Shown piece after piece: positions 6,568-17,224 of a DNA stretch of 64,000 bases. The translations under genes and the position numbers were made by a program. This DNA is from Planctomycetota bacterium (GTDB taxonomy: Bacteria > Planctomycetota > MHYJ01 > JACQXL01), in the NCBI GenBank assembly GCA_016235865.1, contig JACRIK010000033.1, positions 1 to 64,000 of the forward strand, written 5' to 3'. The notes below the pieces were generated by a model. That model saw only the letters and a program-made list of their open reading frames with translations. It was not told the DNA's origin and searched no databases. Position 1 is the first letter of the stretch. The number at the start of each line of letters is the position of its first letter.

Positions 6568-7572
6568 ATGGCATACAGAAGAAATTATTTTGCGGACGGA
6601 CAAGTTACGACACCCCAGATTACGCCTGAGGCGGTGACCGAGGATAAGATTGCGGATAACGCCGTTACATCCGCCAAGATTAAGGATGAGACCATTACCG
6701 GGGCCGATATCGGTGCCGGTCAGGTCCAGACCCAGGATATTGCCGATAAGGCAATTACCGCGGCTAAATTGGGCGATGATGTTACACTAACACCGTTGCC
6801 GGATAATGCGGTTTCAACCGCCAAGATACAGGATGGCGCAGTAGTCAGTAGTAAGTTGCCAGTAGGCAGTGTAATTGCTGATAAGATTGCCTCCGGCGCG
6901 GTGACTTCCATTAAGATTGTCAACGGGGCTGTGACGGCTGAGAAACTCGGGCCTGATGTGGTTATCGGCGCCCTGGGCAACGGGGCGGTTACTGCCGATA
7001 AGATAGCGGACGGCGCTGTTACAGAACTTAAGCTGGCTATAAATTCGGTGACCGCGGCCAAGATAAAAACCGGCGCAGTCGGCTCATCTGAATTGGCTAC
7101 AAATTCTGTCATTACCACCAAGATAGCGGCTGGCGCAGTGACTACTGATAAGATACTTGATGCGAGTGTCACCCAGGCCAAACTGGCTCCGGGCGTGGGC
7201 GGCGGAGATACGTTGACGATGCTTCCCGCGCCGGTAACGGCCCTGGACCTGGCCGGGATTACCGGGACAACTCAACCGGCGACTGTGGACCTGTCCGCGA
7301 TTATTCCGCTCAATACCAAAGGCGTTATCGTGTCAATCGCCTGTATCAACCAGAGTTATACGGACGGCGGGATGATGGCCTACATCTACCAACAGGTCGG
7401 CGCGGAATATGCCTTGCAAGTGATGGCACCCGCGGTTAATGCGCCGGGGATTAGTAACGGAGGCGCTGTCCTGATGCCGGTGGCATCGGATAGGACCCTG
7501 ACCTGGATTGCTTATGTGGCTGGAAATAATTCAACCGAGTTGGTGATTTACATTTTGGGCTACGTTGTGTAA
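6568..7572 (+). CDS. Tail-fibre-like repeat protein
   Basis: A 334-residue protein. Residues about 15-215 are roughly twelve imperfect repeats of 13-18 residues with the pattern GAVTADKIADGAVT or NSVTAAKIKTGAV. Such repeats are common in phage tail fibres and in fibre-like bacterial surface proteins, where they form beta-helical or trimeric stalks. A Gly-rich hinge (APGVGGGDTLTM) then leads to a C-terminal globular region of about 110 residues, the likely receptor-binding or attachment head. There is no signal peptide, as expected for a phage-type fibre. The ATG at 6568 follows AAGAGGATAA at the end of a hairpin. It closes the accessory block. Length variation between strains by repeat loss or gain would be expected. 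Confidence 0.7.
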   Translation: MAYRRNYFADGQVTTPQITPEAVTEDKIADNAVTSAKIKDETITGADIGAGQVQTQDIADKAITAAKLGDDVTLTPLPDNAVSTAKIQDGAVVSSKLPVGSVIADKIASGAVTSIKIVNGAVTAEKLGPDVVIGALGNGAVTADKIADGAVTELKLAINSVTAAKIKTGAVGSSELATNSVITTKIAAGAVTTDKILDASVTQAKLAPGVGGGDTLTMLPAPVTALDLAGITGTTQPATVDLSAIIPLNTKGVIVSIACINQSYTDGGMMAYIYQQVGAEYALQVMAPAVNAPGISNGGAVLMPVASDRTLTWIAYVAGNNSTELVIYILGYVV

Positions 7573-7589
7573 CCACAGATGCAGGATGC

Positions 7590-7735
7590 AGGATACCGGA
7601 TAATCAAACACGAATGGGACGCAGATAAACGCAGAGGCACGCAGATAATCCGGTAAATCTGTCAAATCCGCGTAATCTGCGTTCTATTCGTTTAGATTTC
7701 TTCGCGGTCAATTCGTGTTATCTCTTTTTCCTTGA
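7590..7735 (+). repeat. Low-complexity dispersed words upstream of fusA
   Basis: This gap is built of short related words (cacgaatgggacgcagat, cgcagaggcacgcagata, atctgcgttctattcgttt) that partly mirror each other. The same word family recurs at 9831-9858, 14692-14770, 48795-48880, 49680-49800 and 60103-60205. The gap holds no gene. Only its last bases can belong to the fusA leader. Confidence 0.6.
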
Positions 7736-7767
7736 TAAGTATTTTCTTTGGGTTATAATAACCCTCA

Positions 7768-9828
7768 ATGAAGAATTTCCGGAATATCGGTATTATCGCC
7801 CATATTGACGCGGGTAAGACCACACTGACCGAGCGCATCCTGTTCTACACCGGCAAGGAGCATACCATCGGACAGGTGGATGACGGCACCGCCACGATGG
7901 ACTGGATGGAGGAGGAGCAGAAACGGGGCATTACCATCACCAGCGCGGCCACCACCACCTACTGGACGCCCAAGATTACCCGCATACCGAATTCTGAACC
8001 CAAGTACCGCTTTAATATTATCGATACGCCGGGACACGTGGATTTCACGGCCGAGGTGGAGCGCTCGCTGCGCGTCCTGGACGGCGCTATCGGCGTGTTC
8101 TGCGGCGTGGGCGGCGTCGAGGCCCAGTCCGAGACCGTCTGGCATCAGGCCAACCGTTACCATATTCCCCGCCTGGCCTTTGTCAATAAATTAGACCGGG
8201 TCGGTTCGGATTTCTTTATGGTCATTGACCAGATGTCCAAAAAGCTCCATACCATTCCGATGCCGATTCAGATTCCGCTGGGCAGGGAAAAGGATTTTAC
8301 CGGCGTGATTGATTTGGTCCAGATGAAGGCGATTATCTTCGAGGAAATCCCGGACGAGGAGGCCAAGAGTTTCCGGATAGCCGATATCCCGGCCGAGTAT
8401 TCCGAGCAGGCCAAGGAATACCGGCATAAACTAATCGAGGCGCTGGCAGACAAGGACGAGTCGCTGGTCGAGTCGTATTTGAGCGGCGCTGAGATAAATA
8501 TTAATACCCTGATTACCGCCATCCGCAAGGTGACTCTGTCCGGCAAGGTCACGCCGGTCTTATGCGGCACGGCGCTGCAGAATATCGGGGTCCAGCCGGT
8601 CTTGGACGCCATCTGCGCCTATCTGCCCAGCCCGCTCGACCTGTTGCCCGAGGAAGGCATTAATCCGGACGTAAACAAACCGGCCCAGCGCAGGCATTCG
8701 GCGGACGAGTATTTTTCCGGCCTGGTATTCAAGTCAGCCACGGACCGGCACGGCGAGCTGTCATACCTGCGGATTTATTCCGGCAAGCTGGACGAGGGCG
8801 CGACTATTTATAATCCCCGGATAGACAAGCGCGAGCGCATCAATAAGATTTTCCTGATGCACGCCAACCAGCGCGACCAGCTCAAGACCGCGTCGGCCGG
8901 CGAGATTATCGCGGTTATCGGCCTGAGAAACACGGCCACCGGAGACACCATCTGCGACCCGAAGCATCCGATTGTCTATGAGCGGATGACATTCCCTGAA
9001 CCGGTGGTGGCTATGGCCATCGAGCCGAAATCATCGGCCGACCGGGAAAAGCTGTCCGACGCGCTGGGCAAGCTGGCGCACGACGACCCGACCTTCCAGG
9101 TCAAGACCGACGAGGAGACGGCCCAGACCATTATTTCCGGGATGGGCGAACTTCATCTGGAAATCATCAAGAACCGGATACTCAAGGAATATAATGTGGC
9201 GGCCAATGTCGGCGCGCCCCAGGTGGCTTATAAGGAGACCATCACCGGCGCTATCCAGGGCGAGGGCACCTTCAACCGCAAGATCGGCGAGAAGGAACAC
9301 TACGCCCATATCAGCGTGTCACTGGAGCCGGACCGGGCGCATCTGCAACCCTCTATTCAGAACCTGATTCTGGAAAAGATACCCAAACAGTTCCTGCCTT
9401 TTATCACTGAGAGCATCAAGAGCAGTTTATTATCCGGGCCGATTGCCGGATATCCGCTGATATACCTCAAGGCGACGATTACCGGCGGTTCGTTCGACTC
9501 GGCCAAATCCACGGACGTGGCATTCAGCGCGGCGGCGTCGCTGGCGGTCTGCGACGCGCTCAACAAGGCCAAGAGCATTACTTTGGAGCCGATTATGAAG
9601 TTCGAGATAATCATACCGGAGAAGAATATGGGCGACGTGATTAATGACCTGAACATGCGCCGGGGCGTGATTGAATCGATTGACGACTCGGGCGCGATGA
9701 AGCGGATTCACGGCAAGATACCGATTGCCGAGACCTTCGGATACGCCACGGTGATACGGTCCATTACCAGCGGCCTGGGTTCGTATAATCTGGAGCCGGC
9801 TGATTACCGCGAAGCGCCGAAGAAATAG
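7768..9828 (+). CDS. fusA: Elongation factor G
   Basis: A 686-residue translational GTPase that drives ribosome translocation in the cytoplasm. The G domain carries all signature motifs: AHIDAGKTT (P-loop), RGITITSA (switch I), DTPGHVDF (G3) and NKLD (G4). Domains II-V follow, with GMGELHLEI and the C-terminal domain ([17 protein letters not shown]). The length is slightly below the usual 690-700. The start at 7768 gives the conserved N-terminus [11 protein letters not shown]; no clear Shine-Dalgarno precedes it. It stands alone, outside a str operon, and could be one of several EF-G paralogues, since bacteria with expanded gene sets often carry extra copies. Confidence 0.95.
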   Translation: MKNFRNIGIIAHIDAGKTTLTERILFYTGKEHTIGQVDDGTATMDWMEEEQKRGITITSAATTTYWTPKITRIPNSEPKYRFNIIDTPGHVDFTAEVERSLRVLDGAIGVFCGVGGVEAQSETVWHQANRYHIPRLAFVNKLDRVGSDFFMVIDQMSKKLHTIPMPIQIPLGREKDFTGVIDLVQMKAIIFEEIPDEEAKSFRIADIPAEYSEQAKEYRHKLIEALADKDESLVESYLSGAEININTLITAIRKVTLSGKVTPVLCGTALQNIGVQPVLDAICAYLPSPLDLLPEEGINPDVNKPAQRRHSADEYFSGLVFKSATDRHGELSYLRIYSGKLDEGATIYNPRIDKRERINKIFLMHANQRDQLKTASAGEIIAVIGLRNTATGDTICDPKHPIVYERMTFPEPVVAMAIEPKSSADREKLSDALGKLAHDDPTFQVKTDEETAQTIISGMGELHLEIIKNRILKEYNVAANVGAPQVAYKETITGAIQGEGTFNRKIGEKEHYAHISVSLEPDRAHLQPSIQNLILEKIPKQFLPFITESIKSSLLSGPIAGYPLIYLKATITGGSFDSAKSTDVAFSAAASLAVCDALNKAKSITLEPIMKFEIIIPEKNMGDVINDLNMRRGVIESIDDSGAMKRIHGKIPIAETFGYATVIRSITSGLGSYNLEPADYREAPKK

Positions 9829-9858
9829 AAACCACAGATTGCACAGATTTCGCAGATT

Positions 9859-10368
9859 ATGAAGGAATTGAAAGATTGTTCCAGAGAAGAGTTGATTGGC
9901 CTGTTGGAAGACGCGGCCAAAAACTGGCTGGCCCACGACGGCCTGTGGTTCCAGCAGGTGGAGCAGGCGCTCGGGCTGGACAAGGCCATTGAAATGGATA
10001 CGGCTTGCTGGTCTAAATTCAGCGTCATCGAGGCCGAACGGATAATGAAGCGCCATAATATCAAACCGGGCGGCGGGATTCCATCGTTGGTTCAGGCGCT
10101 CCAGTTCCGGCTCTACGCCTACATTAATAAGCAGGAGGTTGTAGAGGTCACGGACCAGCGCTGTGTATTCCGGATGAACACCTGCCGGGTGCAGGAGACA
10201 CGGGAGCGTAAGAAGATGCCGGCATTCCCGTGCAAGCCGGTCGGAATAGTGGAATACACCAACTTTGCCAAGGCCATAGACCCGCGGATAAAAACCCGAT
10301 GCATCACCTGCCCGCCCGACCAGCATTCACCGGAATGCTGGTGTTCATGGGAATTCAGTATTGATTGA
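9859..10368 (+). CDS. Conserved hypothetical protein (DUF6125-like)
   Basis: A 169-residue cytosolic protein with a cluster of cysteines near its end (RCITCPPDQHSPECWCSWEF) that may bind metal. The N-terminal half is helical (LLEDAAKNWLAHDGLWFQQVE, then LGLDKAIEMD); the layout recalls the DUF6125/L-2-amino-thiazoline-carboxylate hydrolase-like group found in anaerobes. No catalytic role can be read from it. It lies 30 bases after fusA, with a short dispersed repeat (accacagattgcacagat) between them, and may be cotranscribed with it. Confidence 0.7.
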   Translation: MKELKDCSREELIGLLEDAAKNWLAHDGLWFQQVEQALGLDKAIEMDTACWSKFSVIEAERIMKRHNIKPGGGIPSLVQALQFRLYAYINKQEVVEVTDQRCVFRMNTCRVQETRERKKMPAFPCKPVGIVEYTNFAKAIDPRIKTRCITCPPDQHSPECWCSWEFSID

Positions 10369-10452
10369 TATTTTATGCCGGAACCGCCGGGATTCCATAC
10401 CTGTAAAAATCACTTGACAGAATAATGTTATTTTCCTAATATCCACTGCAGT

Positions 10453-13400
10453 ATGAGCGGCGAGACATTAAGAATCAGGCAGTTCCATACCGAGGATGAG
10501 TTTCGGGCCTGGTGGGAAAGCACGGAGATTATCCAGCTGCGCCAGGGTTCTTCAGGCGAACTGGAATCGCTCAAATCGCATCCCTGGATAAAGCCCTGGC
10601 TGGACAAGATGCCCGGTCAAGGGCCGGCAACCGCCGCGCCGACGGTCCAGGCGCCGGCCCTGTCCGGCGAGCAATTCGGCAAGTATACGGTGGAGCGGAA
10701 ACTGGGCCAGGGCGGGATGGGCGCGGTCTACCTGGCGTTTGACACGGTCTTGAAGCGCCGGGTGGCGCTGAAAGTCATGTCCGGCGAGGATGCCGATTCG
10801 CGGGAGCGGTTCCTGCGCGAGGCCCAGGCCTCGGCCAAGCTGCGCCATCCGCACATCATCCAGGTCTTTGAAATCGGCACCGAGGGCCGGTATCATTATT
10901 TCACCATGGAATATATCGAGGGCGGCTCGCTCCATGATTTAATCGGCAGCGGCGCCAGCCCGCGCCAGATTGCCGAGATTGTCGCCAAGATTGCCTCGGC
11001 CCTGCATTACGCCCACAGCCAGCAGCTGGTGCACCGCGACATCAAGCCGGCCAATATCCTGATAGACCAGAAAGGCGAGCCGTACCTGACCGATTTCGGG
11101 CTGGCCAAGGAGCTGACCGGCCTGGACCGGGCGCTGACCATGAGCGGGATGGTGGTGGGCACGCCCGATTATATGTCACCGGAACAGGCCAAGGGCGACA
11201 AGGATAAGATGGACAGCCGGAGCGACATATTTTCTCTGGGCGCCACGCTCTACCATTCCCTGACCGGGAGACTGCCGTTCCAGGGCAAGGAACTTTACGA
11301 GGTGATGGAGAAGGTGGTGCATTACGACCCGGCGCCGCCCACCCGGCTGGTCCGCAACCTGGCCCGCGACATCGAGACCATCTGCCTGAAGTGCCTGGAG
11401 AAGGAGCCGACCAGCCGCTACCAGACCGGACAGGAACTGTCCGACGATTTACTCAGGTTCGTCCGGGGCGAGCTGATTATGGCCCGGCCCAGCGGGCTGG
11501 TTACGATGGTATACAAGAAAGCGGCCAAGAACAAGATAGCCAGTTTGGCCATTGCCGGGGCTTTGGCGGTACTGATAGCGGTCGGCGCCTGGCTGATGAT
11601 TTCGTCCGCCCGTAATAAGGAACTGGTGGTGAAATACCGGCTGGAGGCCGAGGAATTATACCGCCGGAACGATTATAACGAGGCGAAGGTCCGGGCCAGC
11701 AAAGCGCTGGCGCTTTTGCCCGATGACCGGGCGATGCAGGATTTAATCATTAAATGCGACGAAGTCCTGAATGAAAACGAGGCGCAGGCCAAGAAGGCCA
11801 GGGATGCCCGGGACCGGGCCCGGGGCGTTTTAGGACGGATGAAAAGCATGGACAAGCCCATAGCCGACGACCGGATAAAGGTGGCCGAGGATGCCCTGAA
11901 GATAGACCCGGGATTTGACGAGGCCTGGATGACGCTGGGCTACGCCTACATGGATAAGGTGGATTTTTACAAGGCCGAGCAGGCGTTTGGCAAGGCAATC
12001 GAGTCCAACCCCCAACTGGCTTACGCCTATTACGAGCTGGCGCTAATTTCGCGCGACATACGCAAGAACAACAAAAAAGCATTGGCTGATTTCGGCAAGG
12101 TGATTGAATTCGACCCGGGCAGCCATATCGGATATTTTGCCAAGGGCATCATAGAATACCAGCAGGGCCATATCGACGAGGCCATAAAATGTTTTGGCGA
12201 GGCCGTCCGGCAGAAGCGGGATTATGCCGAGGCGTATGAGAACCTGGCCGTGGCGAAGAGCGATAAGGGCGATACCGAAGGCGCGCTAAAGGATTATGAA
12301 AAGGCGATACAATTGAAGCCGGGCTATGCGGACGCCTATTACAACCGCGGGACGACGGAGTATAATAAAGGCGACCTGGCCGGCGCGCTCAAGGATTTTG
12401 ACAAGGCCATAGAATTGGGGCGAGACGATAAAAATATTGACGCCTATTACAGCCGCGGGCTGACAAAATACAAACAGGGCGACAGCGAAGGCGCGCTCAG
12501 GGATTTTGATAAGGTGATAGAACTCGACCCGGAGCATTCCAACGCCTATATCTGGCGCGGGTTTTCCCGGGAGAAAAAGGGGGACGCCGGCGGGGCCATG
12601 GACGATTATAACCGGGCGGTTGAGCTTAACGCCGGCGATAATATCGTGTATTATAACCGGGGGGCGCTTAAATACAACCGGGACGATATCGAAGGCGCGA
12701 TGGAGGACTTTGAGGTCTCCATCCGGATTAACCCGAATTATGCCCAGGCATATTGCAAGCGCGGAATTATCAAAAAAGACCGGGGCGATATCGAAGGCGC
12801 CATTGCGGATTATGACCGGGCCATCCGGCTCAATCCCGACCTGGCGGTGGCATATAACAGCCGGGGCCTGGCCAGGCTGGTCCGGAGGGATATTGAGGAT
12901 GCGCTTAAGGATTTTAATATGGCCATTCAGCTCAATCCGGAAGACGCGGTTGCCTATACCAGCCGCGGCAATATCAGGGATATGAAAAATGATTCAGCCG
13001 GCGCGCTTGAGGATTATAACAAATCCATCGAGATTAATCCGAATTACGCCAATGCTTATTTCAACCGCGGGGTGACCAGGGCCGACAGAGGCGATATCGA
13101 GGGGGCAATGAAGGATTATGACCGGGCCATCGAACTCGACCCGAAGGACGCCCGGGCGTATTACAGCCGGGGAATCAGCAAATACGACCTGAAGGACGCC
13201 AAGGGCGCGCTTAAGGATTACGACAAGGCTATCGAGTTCAATCCTGAGTATGGCGAGGCGTATTATAACCGGGGGGTGGTCAGGAGTCGTAAGGGTGACG
13301 CGGACGGCGCCATAAAGGACTTCACCAACGCCATCCGGATTAACCCGAATCGGGCCGACGCCTATATGAGCCGGGGCATAGCCCGGGAAAAGAAGCTGGA

Positions 13401-13821
13401 TATAAACGGCGCCATAGACGACTACGGCAAGGCCATCCAGCTTGAGCCGGGCAATGCCGGGGCGTATAACAATCGGGGAATGGCCAAAGCCAACAAGGGA
13501 GACGCCAAAGGCGCCATAAATGATTTTGACAAGGCCGTGGAACTCAAACCAGATTATGCCGAGGCGTATCACAGCCGCGGGGTGGTAAAGTATAACAGCG
13601 GAGATGTCGCAGGCGCCGTAAAGGATTTTACCAGGGCCGTAGAAATCAGGCCTGATTATGCACGGGCATATTATTACCGCGGAGTGGCATTGAACGCCCA
13701 ACAGAAATACGACCCGGCGCTGGCGGACTTCGAAAAGGTATTGGAATTGGATTCAGGCTCGGAACTCAAGGTAAAGGCCAGAGAGATGATAGAGAGGATA
13801 AAAGGAAAACAGGGTAAATAG
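10453..13821 (+). CDS. Membrane Ser/Thr protein kinase with long TPR array
   Basis: A 1122-residue PknB-type kinase. The kinase domain spans residues about 74-335: glycine loop [18 protein letters not shown] lysine, catalytic [13 protein letters not shown] in LTDFGLAKE, and the SPEQ form of the APE motif. A single membrane helix ([21 protein letters not shown], about 364-384) follows, so the C-terminal part would face outward. That part is about 18 to 20 tetratricopeptide repeats, many with the AYYNRG or AYYSRG signature, ending near residue 1110. An N-terminal extension (residues 1-70) resembles small adaptor segments seen in planctomycete kinases. The large TPR array suggests a scaffold or sensor of protein ligands. 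Tandem repeats of this sort are prone to slippage. Stand-alone; mutM follows 40 bases on. Confidence 0.93.
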   Translation: MSGETLRIRQFHTEDEFRAWWESTEIIQLRQGSSGELESLKSHPWIKPWLDKMPGQGPATAAPTVQAPALSGEQFGKYTVERKLGQGGMGAVYLAFDTVLKRRVALKVMSGEDADSRERFLREAQASAKLRHPHIIQVFEIGTEGRYHYFTMEYIEGGSLHDLIGSGASPRQIAEIVAKIASALHYAHSQQLVHRDIKPANILIDQKGEPYLTDFGLAKELTGLDRALTMSGMVVGTPDYMSPEQAKGDKDKMDSRSDIFSLGATLYHSLTGRLPFQGKELYEVMEKVVHYDPAPPTRLVRNLARDIETICLKCLEKEPTSRYQTGQELSDDLLRFVRGELIMARPSGLVTMVYKKAAKNKIASLAIAGALAVLIAVGAWLMISSARNKELVVKYRLEAEELYRRNDYNEAKVRASKALALLPDDRAMQDLIIKCDEVLNENEAQAKKARDARDRARGVLGRMKSMDKPIADDRIKVAEDALKIDPGFDEAWMTLGYAYMDKVDFYKAEQAFGKAIESNPQLAYAYYELALISRDIRKNNKKALADFGKVIEFDPGSHIGYFAKGIIEYQQGHIDEAIKCFGEAVRQKRDYAEAYENLAVAKSDKGDTEGALKDYEKAIQLKPGYADAYYNRGTTEYNKGDLAGALKDFDKAIELGRDDKNIDAYYSRGLTKYKQGDSEGALRDFDKVIELDPEHSNAYIWRGFSREKKGDAGGAMDDYNRAVELNAGDNIVYYNRGALKYNRDDIEGAMEDFEVSIRINPNYAQAYCKRGIIKKDRGDIEGAIADYDRAIRLNPDLAVAYNSRGLARLVRRDIEDALKDFNMAIQLNPEDAVAYTSRGNIRDMKNDSAGALEDYNKSIEINPNYANAYFNRGVTRADRGDIEGAMKDYDRAIELDPKDARAYYSRGISKYDLKDAKGALKDYDKAIEFNPEYGEAYYNRGVVRSRKGDADGAIKDFTNAIRINPNRADAYMSRGIAREKKLDINGAIDDYGKAIQLEPGNAGAYNNRGMAKANKGDAKGAINDFDKAVELKPDYAEAYHSRGVVKYNSGDVAGAVKDFTRAVEIRPDYARAYYYRGVALNAQQKYDPALADFEKVLELDSGSELKVKAREMIERIKGKQGK

Positions 13822-13860
13822 CGGCAGGAGTCTGCCCGTTGCCTGAACCTTAGATATTTT

Positions 13861-14688
13861 ATGCCAGAACTGCCGGAAGTAGAAACGGTTTGCCGGGGGT
13901 TGCGCAAGTATGCGCTGGGTCTGAGGATTAAGGATGTCCGGGTCAGCCTGCCCAAGATTATCAATGTTCCGGTAGGACAATTCCGCAGACATCTTATCGG
14001 CGCCACGATTAAGGACGTGCAACGCCGGGCCAAGACCATTAATATCAGGTTTTCCAATGGCTACTGGCTGGTGGTTCATCTTAAGATGTCCGGCCAGCTG
14101 CTCTATCTGTCCAAGGCCGAACCTATTAGGAAACATACCCATGTCATCTTTGGCTTGAGCAATGGTGATACTTTGCGGTTTTGGGACCAGCGCCAGTTCG
14201 GGTATGTGCGCCTGTTTGACGGCCCGGGCCGGGACCGGTTTATGGCCGAGCTGGATTTCGGGCCTGAGCCACTGGAAAAGGGTTTTACCCTGGAGCGTTT
14301 CAGGAGGATGCTGGCAACCAAGCCCAGAGCGCGTATTAAGCCGCTCCTGATGGACCAGACCTTTATCAGCGGCATCGGCAATCTCTATGCGGACGAGATT
14401 CTGTTTTACGCGAGGATTCATCCGCTCACCCGGGTCAAGGCAGTAAGAGACCTGCAAATTAAGAAGATTTTCCAGGGCATCAAGCAGATACTGGCCTTAG
14501 GCGTCAAGAAGCGGGGCAGTTCCATCGAGTTATATGTGGATGTGGAGGGCAAGCCGGGCGGGTTTGTGCCGTATATCAAGGCCTACGGCCGGGACGGTCA
14601 GGCCTGTGTCCGTTGTAAAACACCGATTCAGCGGATAAAGATCGGCGCGCGCAGCGCCTCGTTCTGCCCTAAATGCCAGAAGATATAG
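13861..14688 (+). CDS. mutM: Formamidopyrimidine-DNA glycosylase
   Basis: A 275-residue base-excision repair glycosylase/AP lyase for oxidised purines such as 8-oxoguanine. The catalytic N-terminus PELPEVETV (Pro2, Glu3) is intact. LKMSGQL carries the conserved Lys, ISGIGNLYADEILF is the helix-two-turn-helix, and the last 25 residues form the zinc finger CVRCKTP...FCPKCQ. The length is normal. The start must be the ATG at 13861 to free Pro2. It follows the kinase gene with a 40-base gap and may be read through from it. Confidence 0.96.
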   Translation: MPELPEVETVCRGLRKYALGLRIKDVRVSLPKIINVPVGQFRRHLIGATIKDVQRRAKTINIRFSNGYWLVVHLKMSGQLLYLSKAEPIRKHTHVIFGLSNGDTLRFWDQRQFGYVRLFDGPGRDRFMAELDFGPEPLEKGFTLERFRRMLATKPRARIKPLLMDQTFISGIGNLYADEILFYARIHPLTRVKAVRDLQIKKIFQGIKQILALGVKKRGSSIELYVDVEGKPGGFVPYIKAYGRDGQACVRCKTPIQRIKIGARSASFCPKCQKI

Positions 14689-14691
14689 TTT

Positions 14692-14775
14692 TACCACAAA
14701 GACACCAAGGCGCGAAGAATACGAAGAGAACACGAATTTTACGAATAATACCGAATCAAACGAATAGGAATTACA
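14692..14775 (+). repeat. Dispersed accacaaagacac/cacgaat word repeat
   Basis: The downstream gap of mutM starts with accacaaagacaccaaggcg and continues with cgaagagaacacgaattt and caaacgaatag. The opening word is nearly the same as the gap at 60103-60128 and as the in-frame insert in the protease gene at 4834. No hairpin with a T-run is evident, so it is probably not a terminator. Confidence 0.6.
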
Positions 14776-14897
14776 GATTTATATTTTAGTATAATTTTAT
14801 TGACTAATCTTTGAGTGAAGAGTAGAAATACCAGTAATTATTAACGCCCGAAATATATCCGTATCAGGGTATTAACACAACAGAAACGGAGTTGCAA

Positions 14898-17171
14898 ATG
14901 AGACGATTAATAGTATTTTTAGCGTTGTTTTTATTCATCAGCGCGCCGGTGGCGCAGGTTTTAATGGCCCAGGATGCGGAAGGCGACGTGCAATTCAAAA
15001 CGCTCTACCGGCAGGGGATTGATTTGGTCAAGCGGGGCAAATACCAGGACGCCTACGTGTCTTTTGAGAAGGCGCTGCAATTAAGCCCGTCATCGGACCT
15101 GGTGCGTTTTATGATTCAGGAGACCGGCGACCTGATAATCAAGGAGATGATGAGCAATCCTGATTTGAAGCAGACGGCTTTGCGGATTCTGGAACTGGGT
15201 AAAGGCGCCTTCCAGCGCTATGTCCGTTCCCCAGAACAGATTCAGGCCATTGTGGCCCAGCTGGAGGGGTCCTTTGATAAGAAGTGGGAGGCCATCAATA
15301 CGCTGGCGGCCATCGGCCAGCGGGCCGCGCCGTTCCTGATTGAGCAATTGGGTGATAAGTCGGACACGAAACGCACCGCCATGATGATGGCATTGGAGAA
15401 GATTGGCAATGAAGCGGTCTTGCCGATGATAGAGGCGCTCCAGAGCAAAAATATGCTGGTCCGGCAGAACGCGGCCATTGTCCTGGGCGTTATCCGGGAT
15501 GACCGGGCATTGCCGGAATTAAAACGGGTTTACGAGGACGAGAAGGAATCTCCCGAGGTCAGGCGGCTGGTAGCCGATGCCCTGAAGAAGATAGCCCGGG
15601 TCGAACCGGACAAGTTAAAACCGGCCAAGGAATGTTATTACGAGCTGGCCGAGAAATATTATTACAACCACCCGTCGGTGATGGTGAATTTCTACGGCGA
15701 ATTCATCTTCTGGCGCTGGAACAAGGAAACCGACACCCTGGCGCTCAGGGAGGTGCCGGATTTCGCGCTTAATGAACTGCTGGCCGAAGAATGCTGCTAC
15801 GACGGCTTGAGATTGGATGACAATTACGAGCCGACCTGGTCTTTGCTGGTCAGCGTTCTTTTATCAAAATACAATGAGGCAGACTGGGCTCTGCAGGCGG
15901 CGCTGAAGAAGAGCAAGACCGGCGAGGTGGCCGATGACCTGCTGAAGAAACTGCAGGCGGACCTGGCCAAGTTCGGGGAGAATTTCACCACCGGTTCGAT
16001 TGGCGGCAAGTCGCATCTTTACAGCGCGCTCAAGCGTTCGCTGTCCGACGGCAACAACGAGGTGGCGGTTTCCTGCATCAAGGCGCTGGCGGCATCAGCC
16101 GATGCTAAGGATTTGCCGACCACAGCCCGGGCCGATGCTTCAGCGCCGGGCATGCCTTTGATAGAAGCCATAGTCCATTCCGATAAAAGGGTCAGGTATG
16201 CCGCGGCCGAGGCGCTGCTTAAGATTAATCCGCCTGAGTCGTTCCCCAATATGGAAAAAGTGATTCCGGTGATAAACGAGGCGTTGGGCGAGAGCGGAAT
16301 CCGGGTGGTTCTGATGATTGAGCCGGACCCGGAGGTGCGTTCCGGACTGAAGAATGAACTGGCCAAACTGAATTGCTTTGTCACCGAGGCGCTGAGCGCC
16401 GAGGAAGGCATCAAGATGGCCAAGAGGTTCCCGACTGAAGATTTGATAATCCTGAACAACAAATTAGCCAACGAGGTGGTGTTTACGGTCAATCTTCTGG
16501 TAAAAGGGGAAAAGTATTCCGAGACCGTATTTAATTCGCTCAAGGACGATATCCGGAGCCGGGGCATACCGCTGATAATGATTGGCGGCAAGGAAGACCT
16601 GGAAAAGGCCAAGAGCATCTATCAGGAAAAGGTGGATAGCTACCTGGTGACGCCGGCTGAAGGCGCGGTCTTGGCCGAGGCGATTAATAAGGTATTCCAG
16701 AGGGAGGAGATCCAGAACGACAGCAAGTCCAAGGCATTACAGGTCTGCGCCGACGCGGCCAAAGGGCTTTCCCGGCTCGATATGCGCAACACCATCTATC
16801 CGTACCGCCAGACCATCGAGGCGTTACTGGGCGTCCTGGAAGGCCGTCCGGATAATATCCGGGAACTGGCCCTGGAGGCGCTCAGGCGTTTTGCAGACGC
16901 GGCGGCCCTGGACGGACTGCTCAAGGTATTGACCAACAAGGAAAACCCCCTGCTTATCAGGCAGAAGACCGGTGAGGTCATCGCCGCTGTTTTCCGCGGT
17001 AATCCGGACAGTATTTCGCAGGAGATTTATGATACCCTCAAAAAGAGCTTCAAAGAGGACGAGCCGGAGATAAAACTGGCCGTGGCCATGGCATTAGGCA
17101 ATGCCAAGCTTACCCCGACGCAGAGAAAAGAACTATTTGAATTAAACCGTCCGGTTCTTCCGGGCGAATAA
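14898..17171 (+). CDS. Exported HEAT-repeat protein with degenerate receiver-like domain
   Basis: A 757-residue protein with a signal peptide (LIVFLALFLFISAPVAQVLMAQD). A TPR-like pair (GIDLVKRGKYQDAYVSFEKA) is followed by HEAT/PBS-lyase type repeats around residues 110-235 and again near 385-450 and 610-750. Residues about 465-600 resemble a response-regulator receiver: VVLMIEPDPEVRSGLKNEL, then DLIILNN and IPLIMIGG, and a VDSYLVTP ending. The phosphate-accepting Asp expected after strand 3 is Asn here, so phosphorylation is unlikely. A receiver fold on an exported protein is odd. GGAG stands 6 bases before the ATG at 14898; a TTG two codons earlier is less likely. It heads a likely operon with the FHA and cyclase-repeat genes. 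Confidence 0.75.
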   Translation: MRRLIVFLALFLFISAPVAQVLMAQDAEGDVQFKTLYRQGIDLVKRGKYQDAYVSFEKALQLSPSSDLVRFMIQETGDLIIKEMMSNPDLKQTALRILELGKGAFQRYVRSPEQIQAIVAQLEGSFDKKWEAINTLAAIGQRAAPFLIEQLGDKSDTKRTAMMMALEKIGNEAVLPMIEALQSKNMLVRQNAAIVLGVIRDDRALPELKRVYEDEKESPEVRRLVADALKKIARVEPDKLKPAKECYYELAEKYYYNHPSVMVNFYGEFIFWRWNKETDTLALREVPDFALNELLAEECCYDGLRLDDNYEPTWSLLVSVLLSKYNEADWALQAALKKSKTGEVADDLLKKLQADLAKFGENFTTGSIGGKSHLYSALKRSLSDGNNEVAVSCIKALAASADAKDLPTTARADASAPGMPLIEAIVHSDKRVRYAAAEALLKINPPESFPNMEKVIPVINEALGESGIRVVLMIEPDPEVRSGLKNELAKLNCFVTEALSAEEGIKMAKRFPTEDLIILNNKLANEVVFTVNLLVKGEKYSETVFNSLKDDIRSRGIPLIMIGGKEDLEKAKSIYQEKVDSYLVTPAEGAVLAEAINKVFQREEIQNDSKSKALQVCADAAKGLSRLDMRNTIYPYRQTIEALLGVLEGRPDNIRELALEALRRFADAAALDGLLKVLTNKENPLLIRQKTGEVIAAVFRGNPDSISQEIYDTLKKSFKEDEPEIKLAVAMALGNAKLTPTQRKELFELNRPVLPGE

Positions 17172-17224
17172 CACCTTAGTTTAATCCCGCAGTGGTTCAG
17201 GCGCGTGATGTTGCAACTTTGTTT

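Noticed and set aside
9430-10326. 298-codon minus-strand frame over fusA and the next gene
   Set aside because: Shadow of two real plus-strand genes; composition (His/Leu/Arg) is typical of antisense frames in GC-biased codons.
12994-13701. 235-codon minus-strand frame in the kinase gene
   Set aside because: Antisense shadow of TPR repeats; no homology pattern.
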